A stretch of DNA of 6,607 nucleotides, from positions 1-6,607 of the forward strand of contig CAYNAW010000062.1 of assembly GCA_964395545.1 (NCBI GenBank). Direction: 5' to 3'. Numbering within the stretch: the stretch's first letter is position 1; every line of letters starts with the position of its first letter. Source of the stretch: CAYGVX01 sp964395545 (GTDB lineage Archaea; Thermoproteota; Bathyarchaeia; Bathyarchaeales; SOJC01). Positions 1 to 5,402 of this stretch are shown here, one piece after another. Both the position numbers and the translations under genes were made by a program. The notes below the pieces were generated by a model. The model was not told the origin of the DNA. It made no database searches and worked only from the letters and a program-made list of their open reading frames with translations.

Positions 1-13
1 CCGTCGCGAACTT

Positions 14-26
14 TAGTGCGGGGGGT
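14..26. repeat. 13-bp copy of the tRNA-Leu 3' end
   Basis: The bases tagtgcggggggt here are identical to 866-878, which cover the discriminator, the 3' acceptor strand and the first T-arm base of tRNA-Leu plus three flanking bases. Beyond base 26 the similarity to the tRNA T arm becomes poor and is mostly purine-purine or pyrimidine-pyrimidine mismatches. The two copies bracket the acetyltransferase gene. This could be a remnant of a tRNA attachment site, a decayed tRNA 3' end, or chance, because G-runs inflate matches. Confidence 0.3.
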
Positions 27-75
27 TAGGTTTAGACCTCGGTTTAAATTCTCGGAATTTTTGTCAAGCAAGAAG

Positions 76-89
76 TGGTTTTAAAACCA
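76..89. repeat. Perfect 14-bp palindrome
   Basis: TGGTTTTAAAACCA is a complete inverted repeat with no spacer. Its centre (TTTTAAAA) also looks like a TATA element. It could be an operator or a promoter core, but it lies about 160 bases before the nearest start codon, and I see no gene immediately downstream of it on either strand. Confidence 0.35.
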
Positions 90-190
90 TGAAGTAAAAG
101 TGCCTCCGCACGCATTTTCAGATAAACTTTCAAAAGCATTAGCACAAGTTAAGAGAAGAGAATCGTACATTTTCCGACGACAGGTTTCCG

Positions 191-215
191 TTTTATAACA
201 AGAGACGTTTATATG
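191..215 (+). promoter_or_regulatory. Candidate TATA elements for the acetyltransferase gene
   Basis: Two archaeal TATA-like boxes lie here: ttttataa (191-198) and tttatatg (208-215). With the usual spacing of about 25-30 bases they would start transcripts near 221 or near 238. The second choice leaves only about 10 bases before the ATG at 248, so the message would be almost leaderless. That would explain why no ribosome site sits next to that ATG; the nearest (aaggag, 217-222) is 25 bases away. Confidence 0.4.
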
Positions 216-247
216 AAAGGAGCAAGTTAAGACGGGTTTGTGAAAAA

Positions 248-847
248 ATGTCCATTAAGAAGAGTCCATGCAAACAGGAACTCCTGATTGGTAGAAGAGT
301 TTACTTGAGACCTTTTAGCAAGAATGATATGCCTTATGTTCAAAAATGGTCTAATGATCCTGAAATCAGAAAATTGACGGGTGAGGTTGCGCCTATGAAG
401 CGAGCGGAGGCTGAGAAATTCTATAAAGAGCTCCGCGCTGACAAGGAGCGTGTATGGTTTGTAATAGTCTTGAAAAAAGGAGATCAGGTAATAGGCGAGG
501 CTGGATTGTTGCGGATGTTCAAGCCTTGGCGATGCACGGACATGACCATCATCATCGGAGAGAAGGACGCGTGGGGAAAAGGTTATGGAACGGAGGCTGG
601 TCGTCTCCTCCTTGATTACGCCTTCGAACGATTGGGCTTCCACAGGGTCTCAGTAGGCGTGGTCGCTCTTAATGAGAGGGCGCTTAGGTTTTGGGAAGGT
701 CTTGGCTTCAAGAAAGAGGGTATCGAGAGAGATGGATATTACTGTGACAATGAATACAGCGATTTCATTATGATGAGCATTCTCGAAGACGAGTACAAAG
801 CCTTGTACAAAAGGGAACGCTCGCGTATATCGCCAAAAACACGTTAA
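248..847 (+). CDS. GNAT-family N-acetyltransferase (RimJ/RimL-like)
   Basis: This 199-residue protein is predicted to transfer an acetyl group from acetyl-CoA to an amine, in the RimJ/RimL-like branch of the GNAT superfamily. The N-terminal part has the family's LRPF..ND (residues 20-27) and W.NDPEIRKL (34-43) signatures. The acetyl-CoA loop is GKGYG at 110-114, preceded by the β4 strand (TIIIGE, 100-105). Motif B follows with V...N.RALRFWE.LGF (139-154) and then the KEGIERDGYY segment (156-165). Length is normal for the family. ATG 248 is the only in-frame start consistent with the N-terminal signature. It lacks a close ribosome site, so the mRNA may be nearly leaderless. The substrate cannot be told from sequence: ribosomal protein N-termini, small amines or an antibiotic are all possible. 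The gene converges on tRNA-Leu, 21 bases away. Its first third is more AT-rich than its neighbours, which hints at a separate history. Confidence 0.88.
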   Translation: MSIKKSPCKQELLIGRRVYLRPFSKNDMPYVQKWSNDPEIRKLTGEVAPMKRAEAEKFYKELRADKERVWFVIVLKKGDQVIGEAGLLRMFKPWRCTDMTIIIGEKDAWGKGYGTEAGRLLLDYAFERLGFHRVSVGVVALNERALRFWEGLGFKKEGIERDGYYCDNEYSDFIMMSILEDEYKALYKRERSRISPKTR

Positions 848-851
848 AAAG
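845..851 (-). terminator. Oligo-T terminator of tRNA-Leu
   Basis: Read on the minus strand this is CTTTTTA, about 19 bases past the 3' end of tRNA-Leu. A short T-run is the usual archaeal (and Pol III-like) stop signal for tRNA genes. It touches the stop codon of the converging acetyltransferase gene. Confidence 0.5.
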
Positions 852-868
852 GGAAATTATAGCCATAG

Positions 869-953
869 TGCGGGGGGTGGGATTCGAACCCACGAACGCC
901 TTCGCGACAGGGTCCTAAGCCCTGCTCCTTTGACCTGGCTTGGAGACCCCCGC
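869..953 (-). tRNA. tRNA-Leu, anticodon UAG
   Basis: An 85-base class II tRNA reading leucine CUA (and by wobble other CUN) codons. The acceptor stem GCGGGGG pairs fully with CCCCCGC (870-876) and is followed by discriminator A at 869. The D stem is TCC/GGA. The anticodon stem CAGGG/CCCTG closes the loop CTTAGGA, with anticodon TAG at 917-915. The 14-base variable arm has a CGC/GCG stem, as expected for leucine. The T arm is GTGGG-TTCGAAT-CCCAC. No intron is present and CCA is not encoded. A TATA element lies 33-39 bases upstream and a T-run 19 bases downstream. It is divergent from tRNA-Thr. Confidence 0.97.
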
Positions 954-984
954 GCGCTGAGCATCAATCCAAAAGATTGTAACT

Positions 985-993
985 GTATATAAG
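985..993 (-). promoter_or_regulatory. TATA box of tRNA-Leu
   Basis: The minus strand reads CTTATATAC, a strong match to the archaeal TATA consensus, centred about 36 bases before the tRNA-Leu 5' end. That places transcription start just before the mature tRNA. It is too far (over 60 bases) from tRNA-Thr to serve that gene. Confidence 0.7.
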
Positions 994-1018
994 CATAAAC
1001 ATCTAGCCTTCAGAAACC

Positions 1019-1027
1019 CTTTAAAAC
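1019..1027 (+). promoter_or_regulatory. TATA-like box of tRNA-Thr
   Basis: ctttaaaac lies with its centre about 32 bases upstream of the tRNA-Thr 5' end, the expected position for an archaeal promoter. It is less canonical than the tRNA-Leu box but is the only AT-rich element at this distance. Confidence 0.6.
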
Positions 1028-1054
1028 GTCTTGGAAAGTAAGTCTTAGCCGCGT

Positions 1055-1128
1055 GCCTCGGTAGCCTAGCTCGGTGGGGCATCGCCTTGGTAAGGCGGTG
1101 GTCGCGGGTTCAAATCCCGCCCGAGGCT
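1055..1128 (+). tRNA. tRNA-Thr, anticodon GGU
   Basis: A 74-base class I tRNA for threonine ACC/ACU codons. The acceptor stem GCCTCGG pairs with CCGAGGC (1121-1127), and the discriminator is T1128. The D stem is GCCT/GGGC with a GG-containing loop. The anticodon stem TCGCC/GGCGG (one T-G pair) holds the loop TTGGTAA, with anticodon GGT at 1089-1091. The variable loop is TGGTC and the T arm is GCGGG-TTCAAAT-CCCGC. There is no intron and CCA is not encoded. It is transcribed away from tRNA-Leu, from its own TATA element. Confidence 0.97.
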
Positions 1129-1183
1129 TCAAAAAACGAACTTGATGCATTACGGGCGATTGGTCCGCAGGTTGCTCTAGGAG

Positions 1184-1195
1184 GGAAAAAGAAGG
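1184..1195 (-). terminator. Possible T-rich terminator of the small Lys/Gly-rich gene
   Basis: The minus strand reads CCCTTCTTTTTC about 30 bases past the stop codon of the 49-residue gene. Archaeal termination often uses such T-tracts without a hairpin. Evidence is composition only. Confidence 0.3.
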
Positions 1196-1222
1196 GAAGG
1201 TGGAGGCAATTGAGCGTGATTT

Positions 1223-1372
1223 CTACTTCTTTTCTCTCGTCTCCTCCCCCTTTACTCCTTCCTTCAACCCCTTTCCAATCCCTTTTGCTAGTCCAAAACC
1301 CTTCTTAAGCCCCTTGCCCACAGCTTCTCCAGTTTTCTCAGCAGCTTTTTCCACTTTCTTCTTCTCAGGCAT
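1223..1372 (-). CDS. Small Lys/Gly-rich protein with a glycine-zipper-like pattern
   Basis: This 49-residue protein matches nothing I recognise. The ATG at 1372 is preceded by GGAGGTGA (1385-1378), a perfect complement to the archaeal 16S 3' end at 5-base spacing and the best ribosome site in the window, which is the main argument that the gene is real. By my count it has 14 Lys, 1 Arg, 8 Glu and 10 Gly, for a net charge near +7. After a charged N-terminus (MPEKKKVEKAAEK), the middle repeats GKGLKKG (19-25) and GKGLKEG (33-39). Glycines fall every fourth residue at 15, 19 and at 27, 31, 35, 39, with Leu/Phe/Ile/Val between them. This is the pattern of a helix-packing glycine zipper or a membrane-surface amphipathic helix. 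There are no cysteines and no signal peptide. A nucleic-acid-binding peptide is an alternative. It faces the membrane coiled-coil gene across a divergent gap. Confidence 0.72.
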   Translation of the reverse strand: MPEKKKVEKAAEKTGEAVGKGLKKGFGLAKGIGKGLKEGVKGEETREKK

Positions 1373-1449
1373 TTCTCTCACCTCCGATTACCATTGCCCG
1401 TCTTTTCGTACGTTCGTGTTGTTATGCCAAAAGGCTTTGGGAATAGCAC

Positions 1450-1473
1450 TGCGCGATTCCAAATGCGCGCGCA
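1450..1473. repeat. GC-rich inverted repeat with alternating CG core
   Basis: TGCGCG (1450-1455) pairs with CGCGCA (1468-1473) over a 12-base loop. The right half, TGCGCGCGCA (1464-1473), is itself a perfect 10-bp palindrome of alternating purine and pyrimidine. It sits about 80-100 bases upstream of the small Lys/Gly-rich gene, so it could be a leader hairpin or a regulator site. Confidence 0.35.
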
Positions 1474-1573
1474 AACGACAATTTGCTTTCTGGACGCCTA
1501 AGAATTCGTAGCTTTTCCATCATTAAGGGATAATTGTGACCGCTGTTTTTGCTGCCTGATGAAAAACCTATAG

Positions 1574-1582
1574 TTTTTTATA
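1574..1582 (+). promoter_or_regulatory. TATA box of the membrane coiled-coil / rpiA unit
   Basis: ttttttata is a good archaeal TATA match and predicts a transcript start near 1603-1610. That makes the far-upstream TTG at 1603 an unlikely start codon and leaves a leader of roughly 50 bases before the GTG at 1660. No second promoter is visible before rpiA, so both genes probably share this one. Confidence 0.55.
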
Positions 1583-1659
1583 CACAAAAATAGACAACTT
1601 TCTTGAAAGAACAAGCTCTATATAGAACGTGTGAAAGCAAAGTGATGAGGGGATTGCTC

Positions 1660-2379
1660 GTGGCTCTCGAAGAACTCCTGCCATACATCATCACACTCGC
1701 CGCAGCGGCCATCGCAGTCCTCATCATCTTGTATTACACTAGGCTACGCAGCCCGAGCAAAGAGCCATCAGACGTGGTTCCCTCTGAGCTGGGAGCTACG
1801 GAAAGATGGCGATACCGATCGCAACGCAGCATCACGGTCGAAGACGCCAAAGAAGCCCGCGAAGAGCTGCGCACTCTAGGTCTGGAGCGGGAGATTCTCA
1901 GCGACGCCATTCGCCATCTCTATGAAGCCCATGCCGAAGGAAAGATAACCGAGGAGGAGCGGGAGCATCTGGCTAAGCGGTACAAGTCGAGGATGATGAA
2001 AGTGAAAGACGCGATTGGCGAAAGCGAATCAGTCGTAGCCCTCCACGAGCTTGAAGCCATGCAGGACGACCTGATTAAGCTCTTTGACCAGCGCTTTGAC
2101 GACTTGAACACTAAGATCGAGTCTCTGCGCACCCGGATTGGGTTAGAAGCCCGTGAGGCAATTGTCCCGACCCCTATTCCGATGACTATCCCCACGCAGA
2201 TGGAGGGAACAGTGGAAGAGGGACCGGAGAAGGAATCGCTGAAGAGAGTGAAGAAGAAGCCTGCGAGAAAACCATCTCAGCGAGCAGGCAGGACAGTGGC
2301 TGAGGAACGAATCGAGAGGATTAAGGCTGAGGTTGAGAAGGTCTTAGACCGCCTTGAACAGATGGAGGCTGAAACCTAG
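1660..2379 (+). CDS. Membrane-anchored coiled-coil protein, function unknown
   Basis: I do not recognise the family. Residues 8-26 form one hydrophobic segment ending in YYTRLR, so the protein is probably anchored by its N-terminus with the body in the cytoplasm. Residues 60-160 are strongly helical and charged, with heptad-like spacing (coiled coil), and include the segment EGKITEEEREHLAKRYK (93-109). A Pro-rich linker (169-182) follows, then a basic stretch VKKKPARKPSQR (197-208) and a final charged helix (212-239). GTG 1660 was chosen because GAGGGGAT (1647-1654) matches the ribosome-site consensus in most positions at 5-base spacing; ATG 1645 is the main alternative and adds five residues. 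The stop is 2 bases before rpiA, so the two are co-transcribed. A scaffold or membrane-tethering role is inference from architecture only; no catalytic motif is visible. Confidence 0.8.
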   Translation: MALEELLPYIITLAAAAIAVLIILYYTRLRSPSKEPSDVVPSELGATERWRYRSQRSITVEDAKEAREELRTLGLEREILSDAIRHLYEAHAEGKITEEEREHLAKRYKSRMMKVKDAIGESESVVALHELEAMQDDLIKLFDQRFDDLNTKIESLRTRIGLEAREAIVPTPIPMTIPTQMEGTVEEGPEKESLKRVKKKPARKPSQRAGRTVAEERIERIKAEVEKVLDRLEQMEAET

Positions 2380-2381
2380 TC

Positions 2382-3071
2382 TTGGACTGGCGGCAGAAGG
2401 CGAAGAAAGACGTCGCCAAAGCGGCGGTGGCTCACGTTGAAGAGGGACATGTTATCGGCTTGGGCAGCGGGACAACCGTAGCCTACGCCCTCCGCGAGCT
2501 CGGGAAGCGGATAAAGAGAGAGAAGCTTCACGTTCTTGGGGTTCCCACGTCTCATCAGGCCTTCCTGCTTGCTGTGGAACACAAGATTCCGCTGACCACG
2601 TTGGACGAGCATCCTCGACTCGACGTGGTCGTTGATGGTGCAGATCAGGTGGATGAGAGGCTTGACATGATTAAGGGCATGGGCGGAGCGTTGACTCGAG
2701 AGAAGGTTGTGGCGTCTGCGTCGAGGCTGAACATTATCGTCGTCGACGAGACGAAGCTGACGAAGGCTCTCGGCACAAAACACCCTGTGCCAGTCGAGGT
2801 TGTGCCCTTCGCTTTGCCCCTTGTGAGAGCGAGGTTGCGAAGCTTGAGGGGCAAAGCTGTTCTCCGCGAGGGGGCGGGAAAGCTTGGTCCAGTCGTAACG
2901 GACAACTGCAACTTCATCTTAGACGTGGCTTTCGGGCTTATCGATGATCCGAATGGGTTGAATCTGCGGTTGAAGGCGATTCCCGGAGTCGTTGAGACCG
3001 GCTTGTTCGTGGGGTTGGCCGACGTAGTCTATGTGGGCGGGAGAAAAGGCGTCCGTCGCTTGGTAAAGTAG
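2382..3071 (+). CDS. rpiA: Ribose-5-phosphate isomerase A
   Basis: This cytoplasmic enzyme interconverts ribose 5-phosphate and ribulose 5-phosphate, supplying ribose for nucleotides. All RpiA blocks are present in 229 residues, the normal length: phosphate loop GLGSGTT (26-32), DGADQVD (85-91), KGMGGALTREK (98-108), VVDETK (120-125), PVEVVPFA (137-144), VTDNCN (172-177) and PGVVETGLF (201-209). By family knowledge D85, D88, K98 and E107 correspond to the catalytic and substrate-binding Asp/Asp/Lys/Glu of E. coli RpiA. The usual Glu after DGAD is Gln89 here. The TTG at 2382 is the only upstream start, because an in-frame TGA lies at 2370. Its likely ribosome site, GGAGG (2364-2368), sits inside the upstream gene at a long 13-base spacing, so translation may depend on coupling to that gene. 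Confidence 0.96.
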   Translation: MDWRQKAKKDVAKAAVAHVEEGHVIGLGSGTTVAYALRELGKRIKREKLHVLGVPTSHQAFLLAVEHKIPLTTLDEHPRLDVVVDGADQVDERLDMIKGMGGALTREKVVASASRLNIIVVDETKLTKALGTKHPVPVEVVPFALPLVRARLRSLRGKAVLREGAGKLGPVVTDNCNFILDVAFGLIDDPNGLNLRLKAIPGVVETGLFVGLADVVYVGGRKGVRRLVK

Positions 3072-3075
3072 CCTT

Positions 3076-3288
3076 CTACTGTGGCTCTGCAAGTAGGATT
3101 TCTGCAACTTCTCGTGCCGTCGTACCTGTTGCCGGGTTCCTCACAATTTCACTCAGATAGTCTTTCCAGGAAATGTCGAGCGCATCCTTCCATTCTTCGA
3201 ACTTCTCGGCCAAGTTTTGATGGGCTTTTTCGTGAAGCAGACAATAACCTCTGTCTACTGTCGGTTGGCGGCAGACTTTGCATTCCAC
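3076..3288 (-). CDS. Small zinc-motif protein overlapping the end of topA
   Basis: This 70-residue protein has an N-terminal CKVC...GYCLLH motif: C3-X2-C6-X9-C16-X2-H19, a likely zinc site. A helical body follows (HEKAHQNLAEKFEEWK, 19-34), then ISWKDYLSEIVRNPATG (39-55) and REVAEILL (59-66). The pattern resembles small archaeal proteins of unknown function I have seen before, but I cannot name a family. GTG 3288 is chosen because GGAGG (3301-3297), inside topA, lies 8 bases upstream, the same geometry as the best site in the window. The first 34 bases overlap the end of topA in another frame, so the pair is probably translationally coupled. The frame stays open upstream to 3534, but that part reads as a topA shadow. 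The stop lies 4 bases from the converging rpiA stop. Role unknown; nucleic-acid or protein binding is plausible. Confidence 0.75.
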   Translation of the reverse strand: MECKVCRQPTVDRGYCLLHEKAHQNLAEKFEEWKDALDISWKDYLSEIVRNPATGTTAREVAEILLAEPQ

Positions 3289-5354
3289 TTCTTCTTCCTC
3301 CAACGTTTGCTGGGACAGTCTGAGTTCAGGCACATGGTCCAAGGTCTTCTCTGGCTCCCGAAGACAGTTACGGTTGGCCAGCTGCAGGTTTTGCATGCGC
3401 CTCCTGCGGGCATGATCGTGCCCTTTTGAGGAAGGGGCGCGGTGGTTCTGCATCCGTGTGTGTAGTTGGTGCAGCCGACGAAGCGTTTGCCCGTCTTTCG
3501 TGAGTGGAAGATCATCAGCTTGCCTGTTCTGCACGTGGGGCAGTCGCTGATTATGCGTTCCTGTAGTCTCGCCTGTTTGACTGCAGTGTCTAAGGCGAGT
3601 CCTATGGTTTCCTCGCGGGCTTTCAGTTCTTCCAAGACTGGTTTAAGATGATCTATGGCTTCGGTCAGGACGTTTTCCCGTTTTTCCTCGTTGTTCTGGA
3701 TGCGCTGCATCTTCTCCTCGAGTTCGCGTGTCAGTTTGACTGAGACTATGGAGGGCGCGTGGGTTTGAAGGATCTCTGTGACATCGTGTCCCAGCTCCGT
3801 CACCTGCATGCTTTCTCCGGCGACGTATTTTCGGTTGTAGAGGGTCTGGATTATGTCGGCTCTCGTGGCTTTCGTGCCTATTCCCTCGTGCTCCATCTTC
3901 TTGAGGAGGCTGCTCGGGTTGTAGCGGGCTGGCGGCTTTGTGAACTTGTCGTCGCAGACCACTCGAAGCCTCGCCTCTTGGCCCTCTTTGAGGTCTGGAA
4001 GCGTGACTTCGTCAGAGTGAACGTAGGGTTTGTCGAAGCGCATCCACCCTTCTTTGAGAATCTTGCGTCCAAACAGGTAGAACCGATGACCATTCACGTC
4101 TGTCGTAGCTTTCACGCTTTGTTTCACGGCAGGTTGACCGAACACTGACATGAAACGTTTCACAATCAGGTCCCACAGTTTTTGCTCAGATGCTTGCAGT
4201 GAACATTCCGGTAAATTGCCTGTGGGGTAAATTGATGGGTGCGCTGGGTCTTCCTTCTTTCCCTCTAGTGGCTTGAGCCTCGAGTAGCCGAGGAGTTCTG
4301 AGGTCAATGGTCGGTAGACGGGTTCTCTGCCTAATCCTGCGAGTATGGACTTGTAGTTGATCGTTGATGGGAGTTTCTGACTGCTTGTCCTCGGGTAGGA
4401 GATGAGGGCGTTTAAGTAGAGTCTTTCGGCTATGTCAGTTGTTTGTTTCGGGTTGTAACCGAAGACGCGGTAGGCTTCGCTCTGCAGTGTTCCCAAGTCG
4501 AAGGGAGGTGGGGGGAATTGGCTGAACGATTTTTCCTCGATTTTGACAACTTTGCCCACTCTTCCTCTGCACGCCTCGATTACGGCGTCTGCTTCTGTCT
4601 TTTTCTCGATGCTCTTCTTTTCATATTCTGCTTCGTAGACTTTGCCGCCGATTTCCACGAGGGCTTTTGCTGTCCAGTAGGGCGTCGGGACGAAGCATGC
4701 TATTGAATCTTCTCTTTGAACCAAGAAGCGCAGCGTGGGACCTTGCACTCTGCCGGTGCTGAGGGGAGTGTAGGTGCCTGTTGCGTGTCTCACTGCAGAG
4801 GTTAACGCTCTGGAGAGGTTTATTCCGTAGAGCCAGTCAACCTCATGCCTTGTCCTCCCGGCCTCGATGAGGCTGAAGTCGAGGGTGGGTATGAGGTGTT
4901 CGTAGGCACTCTCCAGTTCAGCATCGGTCAGCGTGGAGTACTTCATCCTTCTGGCAACCTCAGCCTTGCCGCAGGCGTAGTGAAGGAGGCTGTAGCCGAT
5001 GAGGCTGCCCTCGACATCGTAGTCGCAGGCATCAATGAATTCATTAGCGTCCTGAGCCAAGTTGGAAAGCGTTTCTATCCACGCTTTCGTCCGAAACGCG
5101 TCTCTCTCGGCCAAGTGCCTCGGCGCCCATTCAAAGTCGAAGACTGGATACTGTGACCTTTTGCCTCCTCTTTGAATGACCGTGTAGAGGTGTCCAAGGG
5201 CTGGAAACACAACCACCGCTCGGTCTCTCTGGGCGACGAAGTAGGGAACTCCCTTCTCAGTGTGCCTCTTCGGGTCCTTGTCCTTGTCCAAGGCTTTGGC
5301 GATGCGTTCAGCGGCGCTGGGCTTCTCAGCGATGATCAACGTGTACTTTCCCAT
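3255..5354 (-). CDS. topA: DNA topoisomerase type IA (archaeal topoisomerase I/III)
   Basis: This 699-residue enzyme cuts one DNA strand through a 5'-phosphotyrosine link and passes the other, relaxing negative supercoils or decatenating DNA. The Toprim domain carries EKPSAAERIAKAL (10-22) and the metal triad DYDVEG (D111, D113, E115). STGRVQGPTL (199-208) is the conserved Arg region. The LQSEAYRVFGYNPKQT segment (290-305) leads to the active-site ISYPRT (318-323) with Tyr320. HPSIYPTG (372-379) and HEGIGTKATRADII (489-502) complete the core. The C-terminus has two Cys4 zinc ribbons: CPTC (605-608) with C628/C635, and CKTC (654-657) with C675/C680. The last residues are a short basic tail (RWRKKKW) encoded where the frame overlaps the next gene. 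There is no helicase part, so it is not reverse gyrase. The ATG at 5354 has GAGG 4 bases upstream. Confidence 0.97.
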   Translation of the reverse strand: MGKYTLIIAEKPSAAERIAKALDKDKDPKRHTEKGVPYFVAQRDRAVVVFPALGHLYTVIQRGGKRSQYPVFDFEWAPRHLAERDAFRTKAWIETLSNLAQDANEFIDACDYDVEGSLIGYSLLHYACGKAEVARRMKYSTLTDAELESAYEHLIPTLDFSLIEAGRTRHEVDWLYGINLSRALTSAVRHATGTYTPLSTGRVQGPTLRFLVQREDSIACFVPTPYWTAKALVEIGGKVYEAEYEKKSIEKKTEADAVIEACRGRVGKVVKIEEKSFSQFPPPPFDLGTLQSEAYRVFGYNPKQTTDIAERLYLNALISYPRTSSQKLPSTINYKSILAGLGREPVYRPLTSELLGYSRLKPLEGKKEDPAHPSIYPTGNLPECSLQASEQKLWDLIVKRFMSVFGQPAVKQSVKATTDVNGHRFYLFGRKILKEGWMRFDKPYVHSDEVTLPDLKEGQEARLRVVCDDKFTKPPARYNPSSLLKKMEHEGIGTKATRADIIQTLYNRKYVAGESMQVTELGHDVTEILQTHAPSIVSVKLTRELEEKMQRIQNNEEKRENVLTEAIDHLKPVLEELKAREETIGLALDTAVKQARLQERIISDCPTCRTGKLMIFHSRKTGKRFVGCTNYTHGCRTTAPLPQKGTIMPAGGACKTCSWPTVTVFGSQRRPWTMCLNSDCPSKRWRKKKWNAKSAANRQ

Positions 5355-5392
5355 AGACCCTCACTAGGCTCACCGAGTCGAGACCAGATTAG

Positions 5393-5402
5393 TTATAAAA
5401 AG
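5393..5402 (-). promoter_or_regulatory. TATA box of topA, possibly shared with the cupin gene
   Basis: The minus strand reads CTTTTTATAA about 40 bases before the topA ATG, giving a leader of roughly 15 bases. On the plus strand the same bases, ttataaaaag, also fit a TATA element and would start a cupin transcript near 5423. A second plus-strand candidate, tttaata (5411-5417), is closer to the cupin start. The 97-base gap is therefore a compact divergent promoter region. Confidence 0.5.

Larger units (their letters stand above)
1..247. other. AT-rich non-coding leader upstream of the acetyltransferase gene
   Basis: No open frame of convincing length or with a ribosome site is visible on either strand. 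The stretch holds a 13-bp copy of the tRNA-Leu 3' end at 14-26, a perfect 14-bp palindrome at 76-89, and two TATA-like elements near 191-215 that probably drive the downstream gene. It is clearly more AT-rich than most of the window. A five-codon frame (213-230) and a 29-codon minus-strand frame around 75-165 exist, but neither shows signs of coding. Confidence 0.5.
1373..1659. other. Divergent intergenic region with inverted repeats
   Basis: This gap separates the small minus-strand gene from the plus-strand membrane coiled-coil gene. It contains the ribosome site of the small gene (1378-1385) and imperfect inverted repeats at 1427-1440 (CCAAA/TTTGG) and 1450-1473 (TGCGCG/CGCGCA). An A/T stem lies at 1545-1567 (GTTTTT/AAAAAC), followed by the TATA element of the downstream gene (1574-1582). 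I see no convincing promoter for the minus-strand gene and no supported non-coding RNA. Confidence 0.5.

Noticed and set aside
1087..1308. 73-codon plus-strand open frame starting inside tRNA-Thr
   Set aside because: It begins within the tRNA anticodon region and is antisense to the small Lys/Gly-rich gene; it has low complexity and no ribosome site.
1557..1567. C-box-like CTGATGA suggesting a C/D guide RNA
   Set aside because: The first base does not fit the RTGATGA consensus and no D box is found at a suitable distance; the site sits just upstream of a TATA element.
1603..1659. Extending the membrane coiled-coil gene to the TTG at 1603
   Set aside because: The TATA box at 1574-1582 predicts transcription starting at about this point, and no ribosome site precedes the TTG; GTG 1660 has one.
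3289..3534. Longer version of the small zinc-motif gene starting at 3534
   Set aside because: The added residues are antisense-free but overlap topA coding in another frame, look like a His/Arg/Gln-rich shadow, and the internal GTG at 3288 has a proper ribosome site.
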